A stretch of 64,000 nucleotides of DNA. Origin: Palleronia caenipelagi (GTDB lineage Bacteria > Pseudomonadota > Alphaproteobacteria > Rhodobacterales > Rhodobacteraceae). Made by a program: the position numbers and the translations under genes. Shown one piece after another: positions 48,808-57,101 of this stretch (positions are counted from its first letter, which is position 1; each line of letters opens with the position of its first letter). The stretch is from positions 93,431 to 157,430 of the forward strand of contig NZ_VFSV01000008.1 in assembly GCF_007004065.1 (NCBI RefSeq), read 5' to 3'. The notes below the pieces were generated by a model, which worked only from the letters and a program-made list of their open reading frames with translations, was not told the origin of the DNA and ran no database searches.

Positions 48808-48841
48808 AATTGCCCCGGCCCCTCTCCCGGCCGGGGCAATT
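48808..48841 (+). terminator. gltB transcription terminator
   Basis: A perfect 13-bp stem AATTGCCCCGGCC/GGCCGGGGCAATT with loop CCTCTCCC, 24 nt after the gltB stop. The T-run after it is short (TGCGTTT), so termination is likely but not classical. The stem is nearly symmetric and could also act on the opposite strand. Confidence 0.75.
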
Positions 48842-48859
48842 GCGTTTCTGGGCGGGGGC

Positions 48860-48904
48860 GATTTTTTTGCAAAAAATCAAACCGGAAACTTGCAAAGTTT
48901 CCGG
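48860..48904. repeat. Twin palindromes centred on TTGCAA
   Basis: Two perfect hairpins stand in tandem. GATTTTTT-TGC-AAAAAATC is at 48860-48878 and CCGGAAACTT-GCA-AAGTTTCCGG at 48882-48904. Both have TTGCAA at the centre. I recall similar palindromes repeated in Roseobacter-group intergenic regions. They may be protein-binding or mRNA-processing elements between gltB and mtgA. Confidence 0.6.
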
Positions 48905-48975
48905 GCCCTCTGGAAACGGGTGGACACTGAAAACGGGATCCGCGCATCGTTGCAGCTCACAAACCGGGGAGGAGC

Positions 48976-49701
48976 ATGGCAAAATCCAAGTCACGCCGCC
49001 GCAAGGCACAGGGACCGGGGCTTCTGGCCCGGCTCAGGCTCTGGATCCTGCGCGGCCTGCTGGCCGTTCTGGTGCTGGGTCTGCTCTGCATCGCCCTGCT
49101 CTCTGTAATCTCCCCGATCACCACCCCCTACATGCTGTCCGAATCGCGCCGTCTCGGCGGGGTCTCCTATGACTGGGTGCCGATGGACGAGATCGCGCCG
49201 GTCATGGCGCGCTCGGCGGTGGCTGCCGAGGATGCGCGGTTCTGCCAGCATTGGGGCTTTGACATGGAGGCGATCCGGGCGGCGCTGGACGACGGGGCGG
49301 CGCGCGGGGCCTCGACCATCAGCCAGCAAGTGGTGAAAAACGTCTTTCTCTGGCAGGGGCGGAGCTGGCCGCGCAAGGCGCTGGAGGCCGCTCTGACCCC
49401 GGTGACCGAACTGATCTGGACGAAACGGCGGATGCTGGCGATCTATCTCAACGTGGCCGAGTTCGACGAAGGCGTGTTCGGGGTCGAGGCAGCCGCGCGC
49501 CATTATTTTGGTGTCAGCGCTGCCGATCTGAGCCCGGTGCAGGCCGCCCGTCTCGCAGCCATTCTGCCCGACCCCAAGGGCCGCTCGGCCTCGAACCCGT
49601 CGCAATTCGTTCGGCAACGGGCCGCCAGCATCCTCGACGGCGCCGCCACCATCCAGCGAGATGGGCGCGCGGCCTGCTTTGAACGCGCGACGGCCCCTTG
49701 A
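48976..49701 (+). CDS. mtgA: Monofunctional biosynthetic peptidoglycan transglycosylase
   Basis: 241 aa. One N-terminal membrane helix (LWILRGLLAVLVLGLLCIAL) is followed by the GT51 domain. The catalytic Glu motif is AAEDARFCQHWGFD, then GASTISQQVVKNVFLW, RKALEAALTPVTELIW and KRRMLAIYLNVAEF. It polymerises lipid II into glycan strands without a transpeptidase domain. GGGGAGGA precedes the ATG. Confidence 0.94.
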   Translation: MAKSKSRRRKAQGPGLLARLRLWILRGLLAVLVLGLLCIALLSVISPITTPYMLSESRRLGGVSYDWVPMDEIAPVMARSAVAAEDARFCQHWGFDMEAIRAALDDGAARGASTISQQVVKNVFLWQGRSWPRKALEAALTPVTELIWTKRRMLAIYLNVAEFDEGVFGVEAAARHYFGVSAADLSPVQAARLAAILPDPKGRSASNPSQFVRQRAASILDGAATIQRDGRAACFERATAP

Positions 49702-49750
49702 TCCGGCTGGCGTGACACGGCACAAGGCCGGAGTCGCTTCGGAGGTGCCG

Positions 49751-50416
49751 ATGTATCGCCTGTATCACATGCCGCTCTCACCGTTCTGCCGCAAGGTGCG
49801 GCTGGTTCTGGCGGAAAAGCGGATCGAGGTTGATCTCGTCGAAGAACGGTATTGGGAGCGCGACCCGGATTTCCTGCGGCGCAACCCCGTGGGCAAGGTG
49901 CCGATCCTCCGTATCGAAGGCCGCAACATGTCCGAGAGCATGGCGATCTGCGAATATCTCGAACATATTCATCCGAGCCCGGCCCTGATGCCGTCGAAGC
50001 CCGAAGAGCGCTACGAGGTGCGGCGTCTCTGCGGCTGGTTCGATGACAGCTTTTTCAATCAGGTGACCGCAAACCTGCTCTATGAGCGGGTGAACCGCAA
50101 AATCATGGGAACGGGCTATCCCGACAGCGCAAAGATCAAGGCCGGGACGAAAGCGATCAAGTTCCACCTCGATTACATGGCTTGGCTGCTGGATCAGCGG
50201 CGCTGGCTGGCCGGCGATACCATGACGCTGGCGGATTTCGCCGCCGCCTCGCATCTCTCGGCGCTGGACTACACCTCGGATGTGGAGTGGACCCGCAACG
50301 AAGGGGTCAAAGACTGGTACGCCAAAATCAAATCCCGCCCGGCCTTCCGGGGGATTCTCTCGGATGTGGTGCCGGGCTTCCCGCCCCCGCCCCACTATGC
50401 CGATCTCGACTTCTGA
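49751..50416 (+). CDS. Glutathione S-transferase family protein
   Basis: 221 aa from the ATG at 49751 ([20 protein letters not shown]), preceded by GGAGGT. The N-terminal thioredoxin fold has the active-site region SPFCRKVR and the glutathione-binding [10 protein letters not shown]. The helical C-terminal domain includes [20 protein letters not shown]. The substrate is unknown. Its last 20 nt overlap the queG start, so the two are co-transcribed. Confidence 0.9.
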   Translation: MYRLYHMPLSPFCRKVRLVLAEKRIEVDLVEERYWERDPDFLRRNPVGKVPILRIEGRNMSESMAICEYLEHIHPSPALMPSKPEERYEVRRLCGWFDDSFFNQVTANLLYERVNRKIMGTGYPDSAKIKAGTKAIKFHLDYMAWLLDQRRWLAGDTMTLADFAAASHLSALDYTSDVEWTRNEGVKDWYAKIKSRPAFRGILSDVVPGFPPPPHYADLDF

Positions 50417-51461
50417 CGCGCTGAAAGCCGCCCTGCGTGCCGAGGCGCTTGAGGCCGGTTTCCTGCGCATGGGCATCTGCCGCCCCGATGCGATCCCGGA
50501 GGCCGCCGGTCGGCTCGCGGCGTTTCTGGATGCCGGACGCCATGGGCAGATGGGTTGGATGGCGGAGCGCACCCATTGGCGCAGCGACCCCGGCGCGCTC
50601 TGGCCCGAGGCCCGCTCGGTCATCATGCTGGCCGAGAGCTACAGCCCCGAGCACAACCCGCTGGACGATCTGGAGCACCGCGACCGCGGCGCAATCAGCG
50701 TCTACGCACATGGGCGGGACTATCACGACGTGGTGAAGAAACGGCTGAAACGCGTAGGCCGCTGGCTGCTCTCGCAACCCGGCGCCGAGAGCCACCAGAT
50801 CAAGGTCTTCGTCGATACGGCCCCGGTCATGGAGAAGCCCCTCGCCCAAGCCGCCGGGCTCGGCTGGCAGGGCAAGCATACGAACCTGCTGGGCCGCGAG
50901 ATCGGAAACTGGGTTTTTCTGGGCGCGATCTTTACCACGCTGGAACTGCCACCCGATGCGCCCGAGATCAGCCACTGTGGGTCGTGCCGCGCCTGCCTCG
51001 ATATCTGCCCGACGGCTGCGTTCCCCGCGCCCTACCAGCTCGACGCCCGGCGCTGCATCTCCTACCTGACCATTGAGCATGAGGGGCCCGTGGACCCGGA
51101 GCTGCGCCCCCTGATGGGCAACCGGATCTATGGCTGCGACGACTGCCTCGCCGTTTGTCCCTGGAACAAGTTTGCCAAAGCGGCGCGGGACCAACGGCTG
51201 ATGGGAGACGGTACCCGTCGCGCGCCGCCACTGCGCGCGCTGGCCCATCTCGATGATGCCGGCTTTCGCGCCCGGTTCGCCGGATCGCCGATCAAGCGCA
51301 CGGGCCGCGACCGTTTTGTGAGGAACGTCCTTTATGCCATCGGCAATTCCGGCGACCCACGCTTGACAGATGTGGCAGCAGGTCTGACACAAGATCCCGA
51401 TACCGCCGTCTCGGATGCGGCGCAGTGGGCGCTTGAGCGCCTGACAACCACGCGAGGATGA
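50397..51461 (+). CDS. queG: Epoxyqueuosine reductase QueG
   Basis: 354 aa from the ATG at 50397 ([18 protein letters not shown]). The two [4Fe-4S] motifs are [13 protein letters not shown] and [10 protein letters not shown]. The cobalamin-binding N-terminal domain includes [14 protein letters not shown]. It reduces epoxyqueuosine to queuosine at the tRNA wobble position 34. It overlaps the GST gene and is followed one base later by the App1-like gene. Confidence 0.95.
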   Translation: MPISTSDALKAALRAEALEAGFLRMGICRPDAIPEAAGRLAAFLDAGRHGQMGWMAERTHWRSDPGALWPEARSVIMLAESYSPEHNPLDDLEHRDRGAISVYAHGRDYHDVVKKRLKRVGRWLLSQPGAESHQIKVFVDTAPVMEKPLAQAAGLGWQGKHTNLLGREIGNWVFLGAIFTTLELPPDAPEISHCGSCRACLDICPTAAFPAPYQLDARRCISYLTIEHEGPVDPELRPLMGNRIYGCDDCLAVCPWNKFAKAARDQRLMGDGTRRAPPLRALAHLDDAGFRARFAGSPIKRTGRDRFVRNVLYAIGNSGDPRLTDVAAGLTQDPDTAVSDAAQWALERLTTTRG

Positions 51462-51462
51462 C

Positions 51463-52512
51463 ATGGCAACGGGTGGCCTGAAACGAATGGTGCATAGGGT
51501 CGCATTGGCGGGTGAGCGCGCGCTCGCGCGTGTGTTCCCGAACCCGCGCCCCGATCGGCCCGTGCTCGACCCCTATCGCGGCTACAGTGCCGAGGGCGGC
51601 ATCGTCCTGCGCGGGCGCGTGCTCGCCTCCCTGCGCCGCACCACCCCTGACCCGACCCAGAGCCGGTGGCAGAATCTGCGTGAGATGGCCGCGCTCTTCA
51701 TGACCGACGAGGTCTCCGGCGTCCGCGTCACTGCCCCAACCTACAACGTCTCCGCCCTCAGCGACGAAGAGGGTTACTTCTCCATGGTCGTGCCCGTCGA
51801 AATGGCAGCCGGTCCCCATCATGTGCTTCTGGAAATCGAGAGCGACCCGTCGAGCCGCGTCATGGCCCCGGTACAGGTCACCGGCCCCGGCGCCACCATC
51901 GGCGTCATCTCCGATATCGACGATACGGTCATGCAGACCGGCGCGCATTCGCTGGCGAAAAACCTCTGGACGACCTTCACCGGCTCCGCCCTGTCCCGCC
52001 ATGTCTACCCGGACGCGGTTGTGCTGCTCGACCACCTCTCGGATCATGGTCGCAACCCGGTGTTTTTCGTCTCGTCGTCGCCGTGGAACCTGCACGCCTT
52101 TCTCGTCAGCGTTTTTGACCGCGCCGGTCTGGTCTTTGCGCCCCTGTTCCTCCGCGATCTAGGACTCTCGGAGAGCCAGTTCATCACCCCCCAGGGCGGC
52201 CATGGTGGTCATAAAGGTCAGGCCATCGACCAGATTATGTCGGCCAATCCCGGCCTGCCCTTCGTGCTGATCGGTGATACGGGACAGCATGACGCCCATG
52301 TCTATCTCGACGCCTGCCACCGCCATGGAGGGCGGATCAAGGCCGTGGTCCTGCGCGAACCCGTCCCCGGCACCAGCGACGACGACCGCGCCGCCATCGC
52401 CTCGATCCGCCGGCTCGGCGTCCCTGCTGTGGTCACCTCCGATTTCGCCACCGTCCCCGACGCTTTCACCCGCGATGGCGTAGATCTTGGCATGGTTTCT
52501 GACGATCCGTGA
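51463..52512 (+). CDS. App1-family (DUF2183) phosphatase
   Basis: 349 aa. The catalytic DUF2183 domain is in the C-terminal half: GVISDIDDTVMQTGA (DxDxT motif), NPVFFVSSSPWNLHAFL, LPFVLIGDTGQHDAHVY. The N-terminal half is a beta-rich region (TDEVSGVRV, YNVSALSDEEGYFSM). Yeast App1 is an Mg2+-dependent phosphatidate phosphatase; the bacterial substrate is unproven. It begins 1 bp after the queG stop and is the last gene before tRNA-Arg. Confidence 0.87.
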   Translation: MATGGLKRMVHRVALAGERALARVFPNPRPDRPVLDPYRGYSAEGGIVLRGRVLASLRRTTPDPTQSRWQNLREMAALFMTDEVSGVRVTAPTYNVSALSDEEGYFSMVVPVEMAAGPHHVLLEIESDPSSRVMAPVQVTGPGATIGVISDIDDTVMQTGAHSLAKNLWTTFTGSALSRHVYPDAVVLLDHLSDHGRNPVFFVSSSPWNLHAFLVSVFDRAGLVFAPLFLRDLGLSESQFITPQGGHGGHKGQAIDQIMSANPGLPFVLIGDTGQHDAHVYLDACHRHGGRIKAVVLREPVPGTSDDDRAAIASIRRLGVPAVVTSDFATVPDAFTRDGVDLGMVSDDP

Positions 52513-52562
52513 CCCCTCCCCCTCTGGCCTTCACGGTCCGGTCATCGTAATCAAGCCTTATC

Positions 52563-52639
52563 GGCCCCGTGGCTCAACTGGATAGAGCAGCCCCCTCCTA
52601 AGGGGCAGGTTGCAGGTTCGAATCCTGCCGGGGTCACCA
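52563..52639 (+). tRNA. tRNA-Arg (anticodon CCT), integration target
   Basis: 77 nt. The acceptor stem is GGCCCCG/CGGGGTC, the anticodon stem GCCCC/GGGGC with loop CTCCTAA (CCT), the T-loop GGTTCGAATCC, and CCA is encoded. The 3' 48 nt from the anticodon loop onward are duplicated at 63516-63563, so the tRNA has been rebuilt by the inserted element. Confidence 0.97.
52592..52639 (+). repeat. attL, 48-bp direct repeat in tRNA-Arg
   Basis: Starts CCCCTCCTAAGGGGCAGG and ends CCGGGGTCACCA. It is identical over 48 bp to 63516-63563. It covers the anticodon loop to the CCA end, the usual target of tyrosine integrases. Confidence 0.95.
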
Positions 52640-52644
52640 GAAAC

Positions 52645-52660
52645 GCCTGAAAATACAGGC
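52645..52660 (+). terminator. Short hairpin after tRNA-Arg
   Basis: GCCTG-AAAATA-CAGGC followed by ATTT, 5 nt after the tRNA end inside the element. It is probably the 3' end of the tRNA transcript brought in by the element. Confidence 0.4.
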
Positions 52661-52794
52661 ATTTATGGAACCGAAAAATCTGCCCAAGTCATTGAACAGC
52701 AGAACGTGGCACGAACAAACCGCGCCACGGCAGCACAATGTTACACAAATCGTGCACAGAATCTTTGCGACCGCGCGAATTTTGGGAATGAGAT

Positions 52795-52834
52795 AAAAAA
52801 AAGCGCCGCTGCGGCTGGTCCCCGCAACGGCGCT
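52795..52834 (-). terminator. Leftward rho-independent terminator inside attL
   Basis: A stem with arms AGCGCCGCTGCGG and CCGCAACGGCGCT (52802-52834), with a two-base internal mismatch. On the minus strand it is followed by eight T residues (the A-run 52795-52802). It shields tRNA-Arg from antisense transcription coming from the element. The 290 bp from 52640 to 52929 otherwise hold no convincing gene. Confidence 0.8.
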
Positions 52835-52929
52835 CTGATGGATTGTGAAACTGGTCGTTTCAGTTGGCAGCATATATCGGTTGTCGCGGCCCGTCACCCC
52901 ATTATCGCCCAGCATTGGGGGATCGGGGA

Positions 52930-53331
52930 ATGAGCAAGCGCCCGACCTTCGCCAAGGCTATGGAACCCCGGCACCTGAAAGCAGTCCGAATGCTTGGCTA
53001 CTGCGTCGCTCTGGGCGATGCGGCTGCATGGCTGGGCCTGAGTATCGTTCTCGCGGCGCGCCTGACAGCGCGTGAGAGAGCTGCCCTTGCCTATGCTGCC
53101 CTGACCTCGATGGACCCCGGTCAGGCCGAGGCGACCGCCGCAGCCGCCCTCGACGCCGCCGGGATGCCCCGTCTCGCTTTCTGCGGTGGGATGGCTGACG
53201 CCCGACATTGGGCTGACCACGCCACGCGCGACGAACTCAAGGCATACGCCCTCGCGGCTTTCGACGCGATGAACCCTCGCGATCAGGCAGCATTCTACCG
53301 GCGCATCAGCGAATTTGAGGTGGCGGTATGA
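52930..53331 (+). CDS. Hypothetical phage-element protein, 133 aa
   Basis: Starts MSKRPTFAKAMEPRHLKAVR at the ATG 52930, preceded by GGGGA. It is Ala-rich and helical (TARERAALAYAALTSMDPG, EATAAAALDAAGM). No family is recognised. It overlaps the next gene by 4 nt (ATGA), so the two form an operon at the left end of the element. Early regulatory or helper-interference roles are possible but not shown. Confidence 0.6.
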   Translation: MSKRPTFAKAMEPRHLKAVRMLGYCVALGDAAAWLGLSIVLAARLTARERAALAYAALTSMDPGQAEATAAAALDAAGMPRLAFCGGMADARHWADHATRDELKAYALAAFDAMNPRDQAAFYRRISEFEVAV

Positions 53332-53558
53332 CTGACCGCGAGCTGGATGAAATCCTGACCTATCGCTGGCCGTTTGTTTTGCGGCGGGTGATGGCCGACG
53401 ACTCGGACGACTGGCTGAAAGGCTTTGTCAGGTCCATCGCCAAACACGGCAAGCGCGCCGGATGGCGCCCCTCCGTCAAGCAAGAACAGATCATGCGGCG
53501 GCTGGTGTCAGAACTCGGCACCGCGCCGGAACAAGACTTCGAGCTGATCGAGAGGTGA
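53328..53558 (+). CDS. Hypothetical phage-element protein, 76 aa
   Basis: MTDRELDEILTYRWPFVLRR, then DWLKGFVRSIAKHGKRAGWR and KQEQIMRRLVSELG. It is basic in the middle, with a helix pattern that could bind nucleic acid. No family is recognised. It is coupled by a 4-nt overlap to the preceding gene. Confidence 0.6.
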   Translation: MTDRELDEILTYRWPFVLRRVMADDSDDWLKGFVRSIAKHGKRAGWRPSVKQEQIMRRLVSELGTAPEQDFELIER

Positions 53559-53807
53559 GAAAAACGGCGACCCTGCGCGCCGCAACACGCAGGGCCAAAG
53601 TGGCGGTTCGGGTTAGCAACGGTGGCGCCACGGGTGAAAGCCTACCACGGGCGGGATCACAGGCAAAGGGCAGTCCGAGAGGTTGAGGCCCGATCCCCGG
53701 CGCAGCGTTCAAGCGTCGCAAGCAGCAACCGACTGACTGGCGGGAACGCACGACCAGACAGGCCCAAAGCGATGGCCCGGCTCCGCTGAGCAGGTGACTT
53801 CACGCAG

Positions 53808-53859
53808 AGGGCATAGGGACTGCCTCAGCCAAGCGCTGGGGGCAGTCGTCCTATGCCCT
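53808..53859. repeat. Long imperfect hairpin in the candidate cos region
   Basis: The left arm AGGGCATAGGGACTGCC (53808-53824), continuing into TCAGC, pairs with GCTG and GGCAGTCGTCCTATGCCCT (53841-53859). This gives roughly 20 paired bases with small bulges and a 5-nt CAAGC loop. No T-run follows, so a simple terminator is less likely. It could be a packaging-recognition structure or an RNA. Confidence 0.6.
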
Positions 53860-53927
53860 TCGCTCAAACCCTCACCACTAAGCAGTGAGAGAATAGAGCA
53901 ACGTTAGAACAGAGAGAGACAGCAGCA

Positions 53928-54077
53928 ATGAGCGACACGCACCACAGAAGACCAGCAGGCGGCAGGCCCACGCAATCAACAGTCGCTGCCGTGCTCTTTC
54001 TCTGCCGGGTCCTTCCCGCCGGTCAGCCTAGCGGGGGCGATTCCGCCCGACGCTTCAGCCGCTGCAGAATGTCCTAG
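53928..54077 (+). CDS. Doubtful 49-aa ORF before terminase
   Basis: ATG at 53928 to TAG at 54077 (MSDTHHRRPAGGRPTQS...FSRCRMS). It is preceded by purine-rich AGAGAGAGAC but has no clear Shine-Dalgarno. Composition is Arg/Gly/Ser-rich. It lies within the candidate cos region and may not be translated. Confidence 0.22.
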   Translation: MSDTHHRRPAGGRPTQSTVAAVLFLCRVLPAGQPSGGDSARRFSRCRMS

Positions 54078-54089
54078 GGGGTGAAATTT

Positions 54090-54584
54090 GTGAAGATCAT
54101 CAGCGAATTGCCTCTGGACGGCGCGCCGGTCCACCATGTCAGCGGAAAGGACCTCTGCGACCTCCTGGACCTTTCCCCGGCGGCATTGTCGGACCTCAAG
54201 AAGCGCGGCCTTGCGGTTCACTGCGGACACGATGCCTATGATCTGACTGAAACCGTCCGGGCCTATGTCCTGCACCTGCGGGGCATCGCTTCGGGCTGGG
54301 GCTCTGCCGATCAGGCGGCGAACCTGACAGCCGAGCGGACAAGGCTGGCCAAAGAGCAAGCCGACGCACAGGCTCTCAAGAATGCCAAACTGCGCGACGA
54401 GCTGGTGGACGCAGGCGAGGTCGAACGGGCATGGGCTGACATTCTCCGGCAGGTCCGCGCGCGCATCCTCGCGGTGCCGTCGCGGCTCCGCTCCGACCTG
54501 CCCGACCTCGACCGCCCGACTCTCGATGCCATGGACCGGGCGCTGCGCGATGCTCTGACGAAGGCCGCACATGGACACGATTGA
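54090..54584 (+). CDS. Terminase small subunit (Nu1-like)
   Basis: 164 aa from the GTG at 54090, with AGGGGG at 54076-54081; a GTG at 54081 would overlap that ribosome site. The N-terminal winged-helix DNA-binding segment VSGKDLCDLLDLSPAALSDL is followed by a helical oligomerisation region (TAERTRLAKEQADAQALKN, GEVERAWADILRQVRARIL). It recognises cos-site DNA and loads the large subunit. It overlaps terL by 14 nt. Confidence 0.87.
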   Translation: MKIISELPLDGAPVHHVSGKDLCDLLDLSPAALSDLKKRGLAVHCGHDAYDLTETVRAYVLHLRGIASGWGSADQAANLTAERTRLAKEQADAQALKNAKLRDELVDAGEVERAWADILRQVRARILAVPSRLRSDLPDLDRPTLDAMDRALRDALTKAAHGHD

Positions 54585-56352
54585 GCGGATCACCCGCAAC
54601 GCGCTGCAATCGCTGGTGCCGCCGCCCCGCCTGCAGCTCTCGGAATGGATCGAGTCGCATGTGATCCTGCCCGAAGGCGTCAGCGCCCAGCCCGGCCCGG
54701 TGCGCCTCTGGCCGTTTCAGCGTGAGATTGCCGACGCCATCGGTGATCCGACCATCGAGCGGGTGACGCTGGTCAAGCCGGTGCGTGTCGGCTTCACCAC
54801 GCTCCTGACCTCTGCGGTCGCATCCTTCGTCGCCAATGAGCCCGCGCCGATCCTTTGCCTGCTGCCAGCCGAGGCCGATTGCAGGGACTACATGGTGTCT
54901 GACGTGGAACCGATCTTTGCCGCGTCGCCAGCCGTCGCCAAGGCGCTGGCCTATGACCTCGACGGCGACGAACGCAACACGCTTATGTCGCGGCGCTTCC
55001 CCGGCGGATCGCTCAAGGTCGTGGCCGCGAAGGCACCGCGCAACCTGCGCCGGCATAATGTCCGGGTGCTGTTCATGGACGAAGTGGACGGCATGGAAGC
55101 CACCGCCGAAGGCTCGCCCATCCTTCTGGCAGAAAAGCGCACCCTGTCCTTTCCAGACCGCAAGATTGTTCTCGGCAGCACACCGGTTCACGAGGAAACC
55201 AGCAACGTCCTGCGCGCCTTTGCCCAGTCCGACGCGCGGGTGTTCGAGGTGCCGTGCCCTGACTGCGGCACGCTCTCCGAGATCCTTTGGAACGCGATCC
55301 GCTGGGATGAAGGTCAGCCCGAAACTGCCCGCTGGACTTGTCCCCATTGCGCGGCCGGGATCGCAGAACGGCACAAGCCCGCCATGGTCGCGCAAGGCCA
55401 ATGGCGCGCCACCCGGCCCGACGTGAAGGGACATGCCGGGTTTCAGCTCAACGCGCTGGTGTCACTGCACGCCAACGCGTCTTGGCCGCAGTTGGTGGCT
55501 GAGTTTCTGTCCGCGAAGCAGGACCCGACCACGCTGCAAACCTTTGTGAATACCATTCTGGGCCAAGGCTGGCGCGGTGCGGGCGATGAACTCGACGCCG
55601 ACGATCTGGCCAGCCGGGGAGAGGCTTTCGGGCTGGATAAGCTGCCGCCGGAGGTTCTGACGATCAGCGCAGGTGTGGACGTGCAACACGACCGGCTGGA
55701 ATGCACCCTGATCGGCTTTTCCCAGGACGAAACGGCGCTGGTGCTGGGCCATGAGGTGATCTGGGGGCAATGGGACGATGATCGCACATGGTCGGAGCTG
55801 GACGGGCTGCTAAAGATGCGCTGGGCGCATCCGCTGGGCGGCTCGCTGGGCGTCGAGGCGACTGTGATCGACTCCGGGGACGGATCGACAATGGAAGCCG
55901 TGATGCGCTTCTGTGGCCCGCGACAGCGCCGCAGGATAATGGCGGGCAAGGGAGTTGCTGGGGCGCGCCCATTCATCGAGCTGTCGCGGTCACGTAAGGC
56001 CCAAGCGGCGCGGCTATGGCTGATCGGAGTGGACGGGATCAAAGTCAGTCTGATGGCGCGTCTCGCCCGGCCCGGCTCTGTCCGCTTCTCCGCCGATCTG
56101 CCGCCCGTGTGGTTTGAGCAATTGGCCAGCGAACGGCAGGTGGTTCGATATTCCCGAGGCCAGCCGCAGCGCCGATTCGAGCGGGTTCCCGGACGCCGCG
56201 CCGAGGCGCTGGATTGCGTCGTCTACGCCATCGCCGCCCGACAGGTTGTACATGTGAACTTTGCAGACCGGGAGGGGCAGTTGAAGGCGGGCGGGCTACA
56301 GGACCGGCCAGCACCTAAGCGGGTGATCCGTTCAAAGTTTCTTAGTGTCTAA
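54571..56352 (+). CDS. Terminase large subunit (GpA family)
   Basis: 593 aa, a bit shorter than lambda gpA (641). The ATPase domain has the family Walker A-like VKPVRVGFTTLL (68-79) and Walker B VRVLFMDEVDGME. A zinc-ribbon-like pair CPDCGTLSEILW and CPHCAAGI follows, then the nuclease domain beginning around SAGVDVQHDRLECTLIGF. It cuts concatemeric DNA at cos and translocates it into the procapsid. The gene looks intact. Confidence 0.93.
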   Translation: MDTIERITRNALQSLVPPPRLQLSEWIESHVILPEGVSAQPGPVRLWPFQREIADAIGDPTIERVTLVKPVRVGFTTLLTSAVASFVANEPAPILCLLPAEADCRDYMVSDVEPIFAASPAVAKALAYDLDGDERNTLMSRRFPGGSLKVVAAKAPRNLRRHNVRVLFMDEVDGMEATAEGSPILLAEKRTLSFPDRKIVLGSTPVHEETSNVLRAFAQSDARVFEVPCPDCGTLSEILWNAIRWDEGQPETARWTCPHCAAGIAERHKPAMVAQGQWRATRPDVKGHAGFQLNALVSLHANASWPQLVAEFLSAKQDPTTLQTFVNTILGQGWRGAGDELDADDLASRGEAFGLDKLPPEVLTISAGVDVQHDRLECTLIGFSQDETALVLGHEVIWGQWDDDRTWSELDGLLKMRWAHPLGGSLGVEATVIDSGDGSTMEAVMRFCGPRQRRRIMAGKGVAGARPFIELSRSRKAQAARLWLIGVDGIKVSLMARLARPGSVRFSADLPPVWFEQLASERQVVRYSRGQPQRRFERVPGRRAEALDCVVYAIAARQVVHVNFADREGQLKAGGLQDRPAPKRVIRSKFLSV

Positions 56353-56407
56353 CTGGTCAGTCAGAACCACAGCGTTAGTTGCTGTTTTTCGAACTGTTAA
56401 AACACCG

Positions 56408-56827
56408 TTATGGGTAGCCAAAAACGAAGGCATCTTCGTACGTAGTGTTGCAGCGAGGGCAAGTGGGCTTGTAGCCCACATCTCTCAAGGTCATTTGGAT
56501 ACCTTCCTCAGAAAGGCATAGTGGGCAAACCGCGTGCCCGATTGGCTTTGATTTATCGTTCGGGTCTGCTCGATAATGATACCCCTTATGTAGAATTAAT
56601 TCGTCCTTAGCCGAAAACCTTTTCAAGAGCTCGGCTTTCTCAGCTTCGAGCCGCTTTATTTCATTGCCTGCATCAACCATAGCCATCTTGACCTCAGCGA
56701 GGTCAGAGTAAAGGTCTGCCATTTTTGCCTTGAGCTCAGACTTGCCCAGCGAGTGATCAAGATCCTTGATAGCCTTGACCAGCGTGACCGTGTTGGTCAG
56801 CGCACTGAGTGCACCACTAATGTCCAT
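56408..56827 (-). CDS. Coiled-coil zinc-ribbon protein (accessory)
   Basis: 139 aa from the ATG at 56827. The N-terminal half is alpha-helical with coiled-coil character (KSELKAKMADLYSDLAEVK, GNEIKRLEAEKAELLKRF). The C-terminal half has paired cysteines CPLC (101-104) and CPRC (123-126), making a zinc ribbon, with GYHYRADPNDKSKPIGHAVC before. Its start overlaps the XRE gene stop by 11 nt. It lies against the direction of the structural genes and has lower GC than they do, both moron-like features. No function is established; defence, exclusion or anti-defence are possibilities only. Confidence 0.68.
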   Translation of the reverse strand: MDISGALSALTNTVTLVKAIKDLDHSLGKSELKAKMADLYSDLAEVKMAMVDAGNEIKRLEAEKAELLKRFSAKDELILHKGYHYRADPNDKSKPIGHAVCPLCLSEEGIQMTLRDVGYKPTCPRCNTTYEDAFVFGYP

Positions 56828-57059
56828 TGTTCGCCTTTCTAAACCGCACGCCTGCCCCGCCTCCATTTTCGGCAATGAACTCAACACCGGCGCACTCTAA
56901 CGCAACGCGAATCGCGTCAATCGTTCTATCGTATGGCTTGCGATCCTCTTTTTCAAAGCTGGCTATCGTTCGTTTGGCTACTCCAGATTTTGCTGCAAGG
57001 GCGTCTTGAGAAATGGACAGCAGCGCACGCGCAGCGCGGCATTGTGAAGGAGTCATCAT
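56817..57059 (-). CDS. XRE-family helix-turn-helix regulator
   Basis: 80 aa from the ATG at 57059 with AAGGTG upstream; a GTG at 57065 would add two residues. The HTH is QDALAAKSGVAKRTIASFEK (residues 18-37), followed by the common tail AIRVALECAGVEFIAENGGG. It probably represses its own promoter through the tandem sites at 57068-57101. It may also act on the divergent gene at 57143. Confidence 0.88.
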   Translation of the reverse strand: MMTPSQCRAARALLSISQDALAAKSGVAKRTIASFEKEDRKPYDRTIDAIRVALECAGVEFIAENGGGAGVRFRKANNGH

Positions 57060-57067
57060 TTTCACCT

Positions 57068-57101
57068 TGCGCTAATAGTGCAGCCTGCGCTAAAAGTGCA
57101 G
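57068..57101. promoter_or_regulatory. Tandem operators between XRE gene and divergent ORF
   Basis: TGCGCTAATAGTGCAG (57068-57083) and TGCGCTAAAAGTGCAG (57086-57101) are direct repeats 18 bp apart. Each is itself a near palindrome (TGCGCT-N3-AGTGCA). They lie just upstream of the XRE gene, as expected for autoregulation, with a partial third half-site GTTGCAC at 57103-57109. Confidence 0.72.

Larger units (their letters stand above)
53559..54089. other. Structured noncoding region upstream of the terminase genes (candidate cos)
   Basis: About 530 bp without a convincing gene, immediately before the terminase small subunit, where lambda-type phages carry cos. It contains the strong hairpin at 53808-53859 and a smaller inverted repeat CTCAC/GTGAG near 53870-53888. 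A 49-codon open frame at 53928-54077 is listed separately as doubtful. No other feature is recognised. Confidence 0.5.

Noticed and set aside
52610..52933. 107-codon frame starting within tRNA-Arg
   Set aside because: It begins inside the tRNA, crosses the att repeat and the terminator hairpin, and has no ribosome site.
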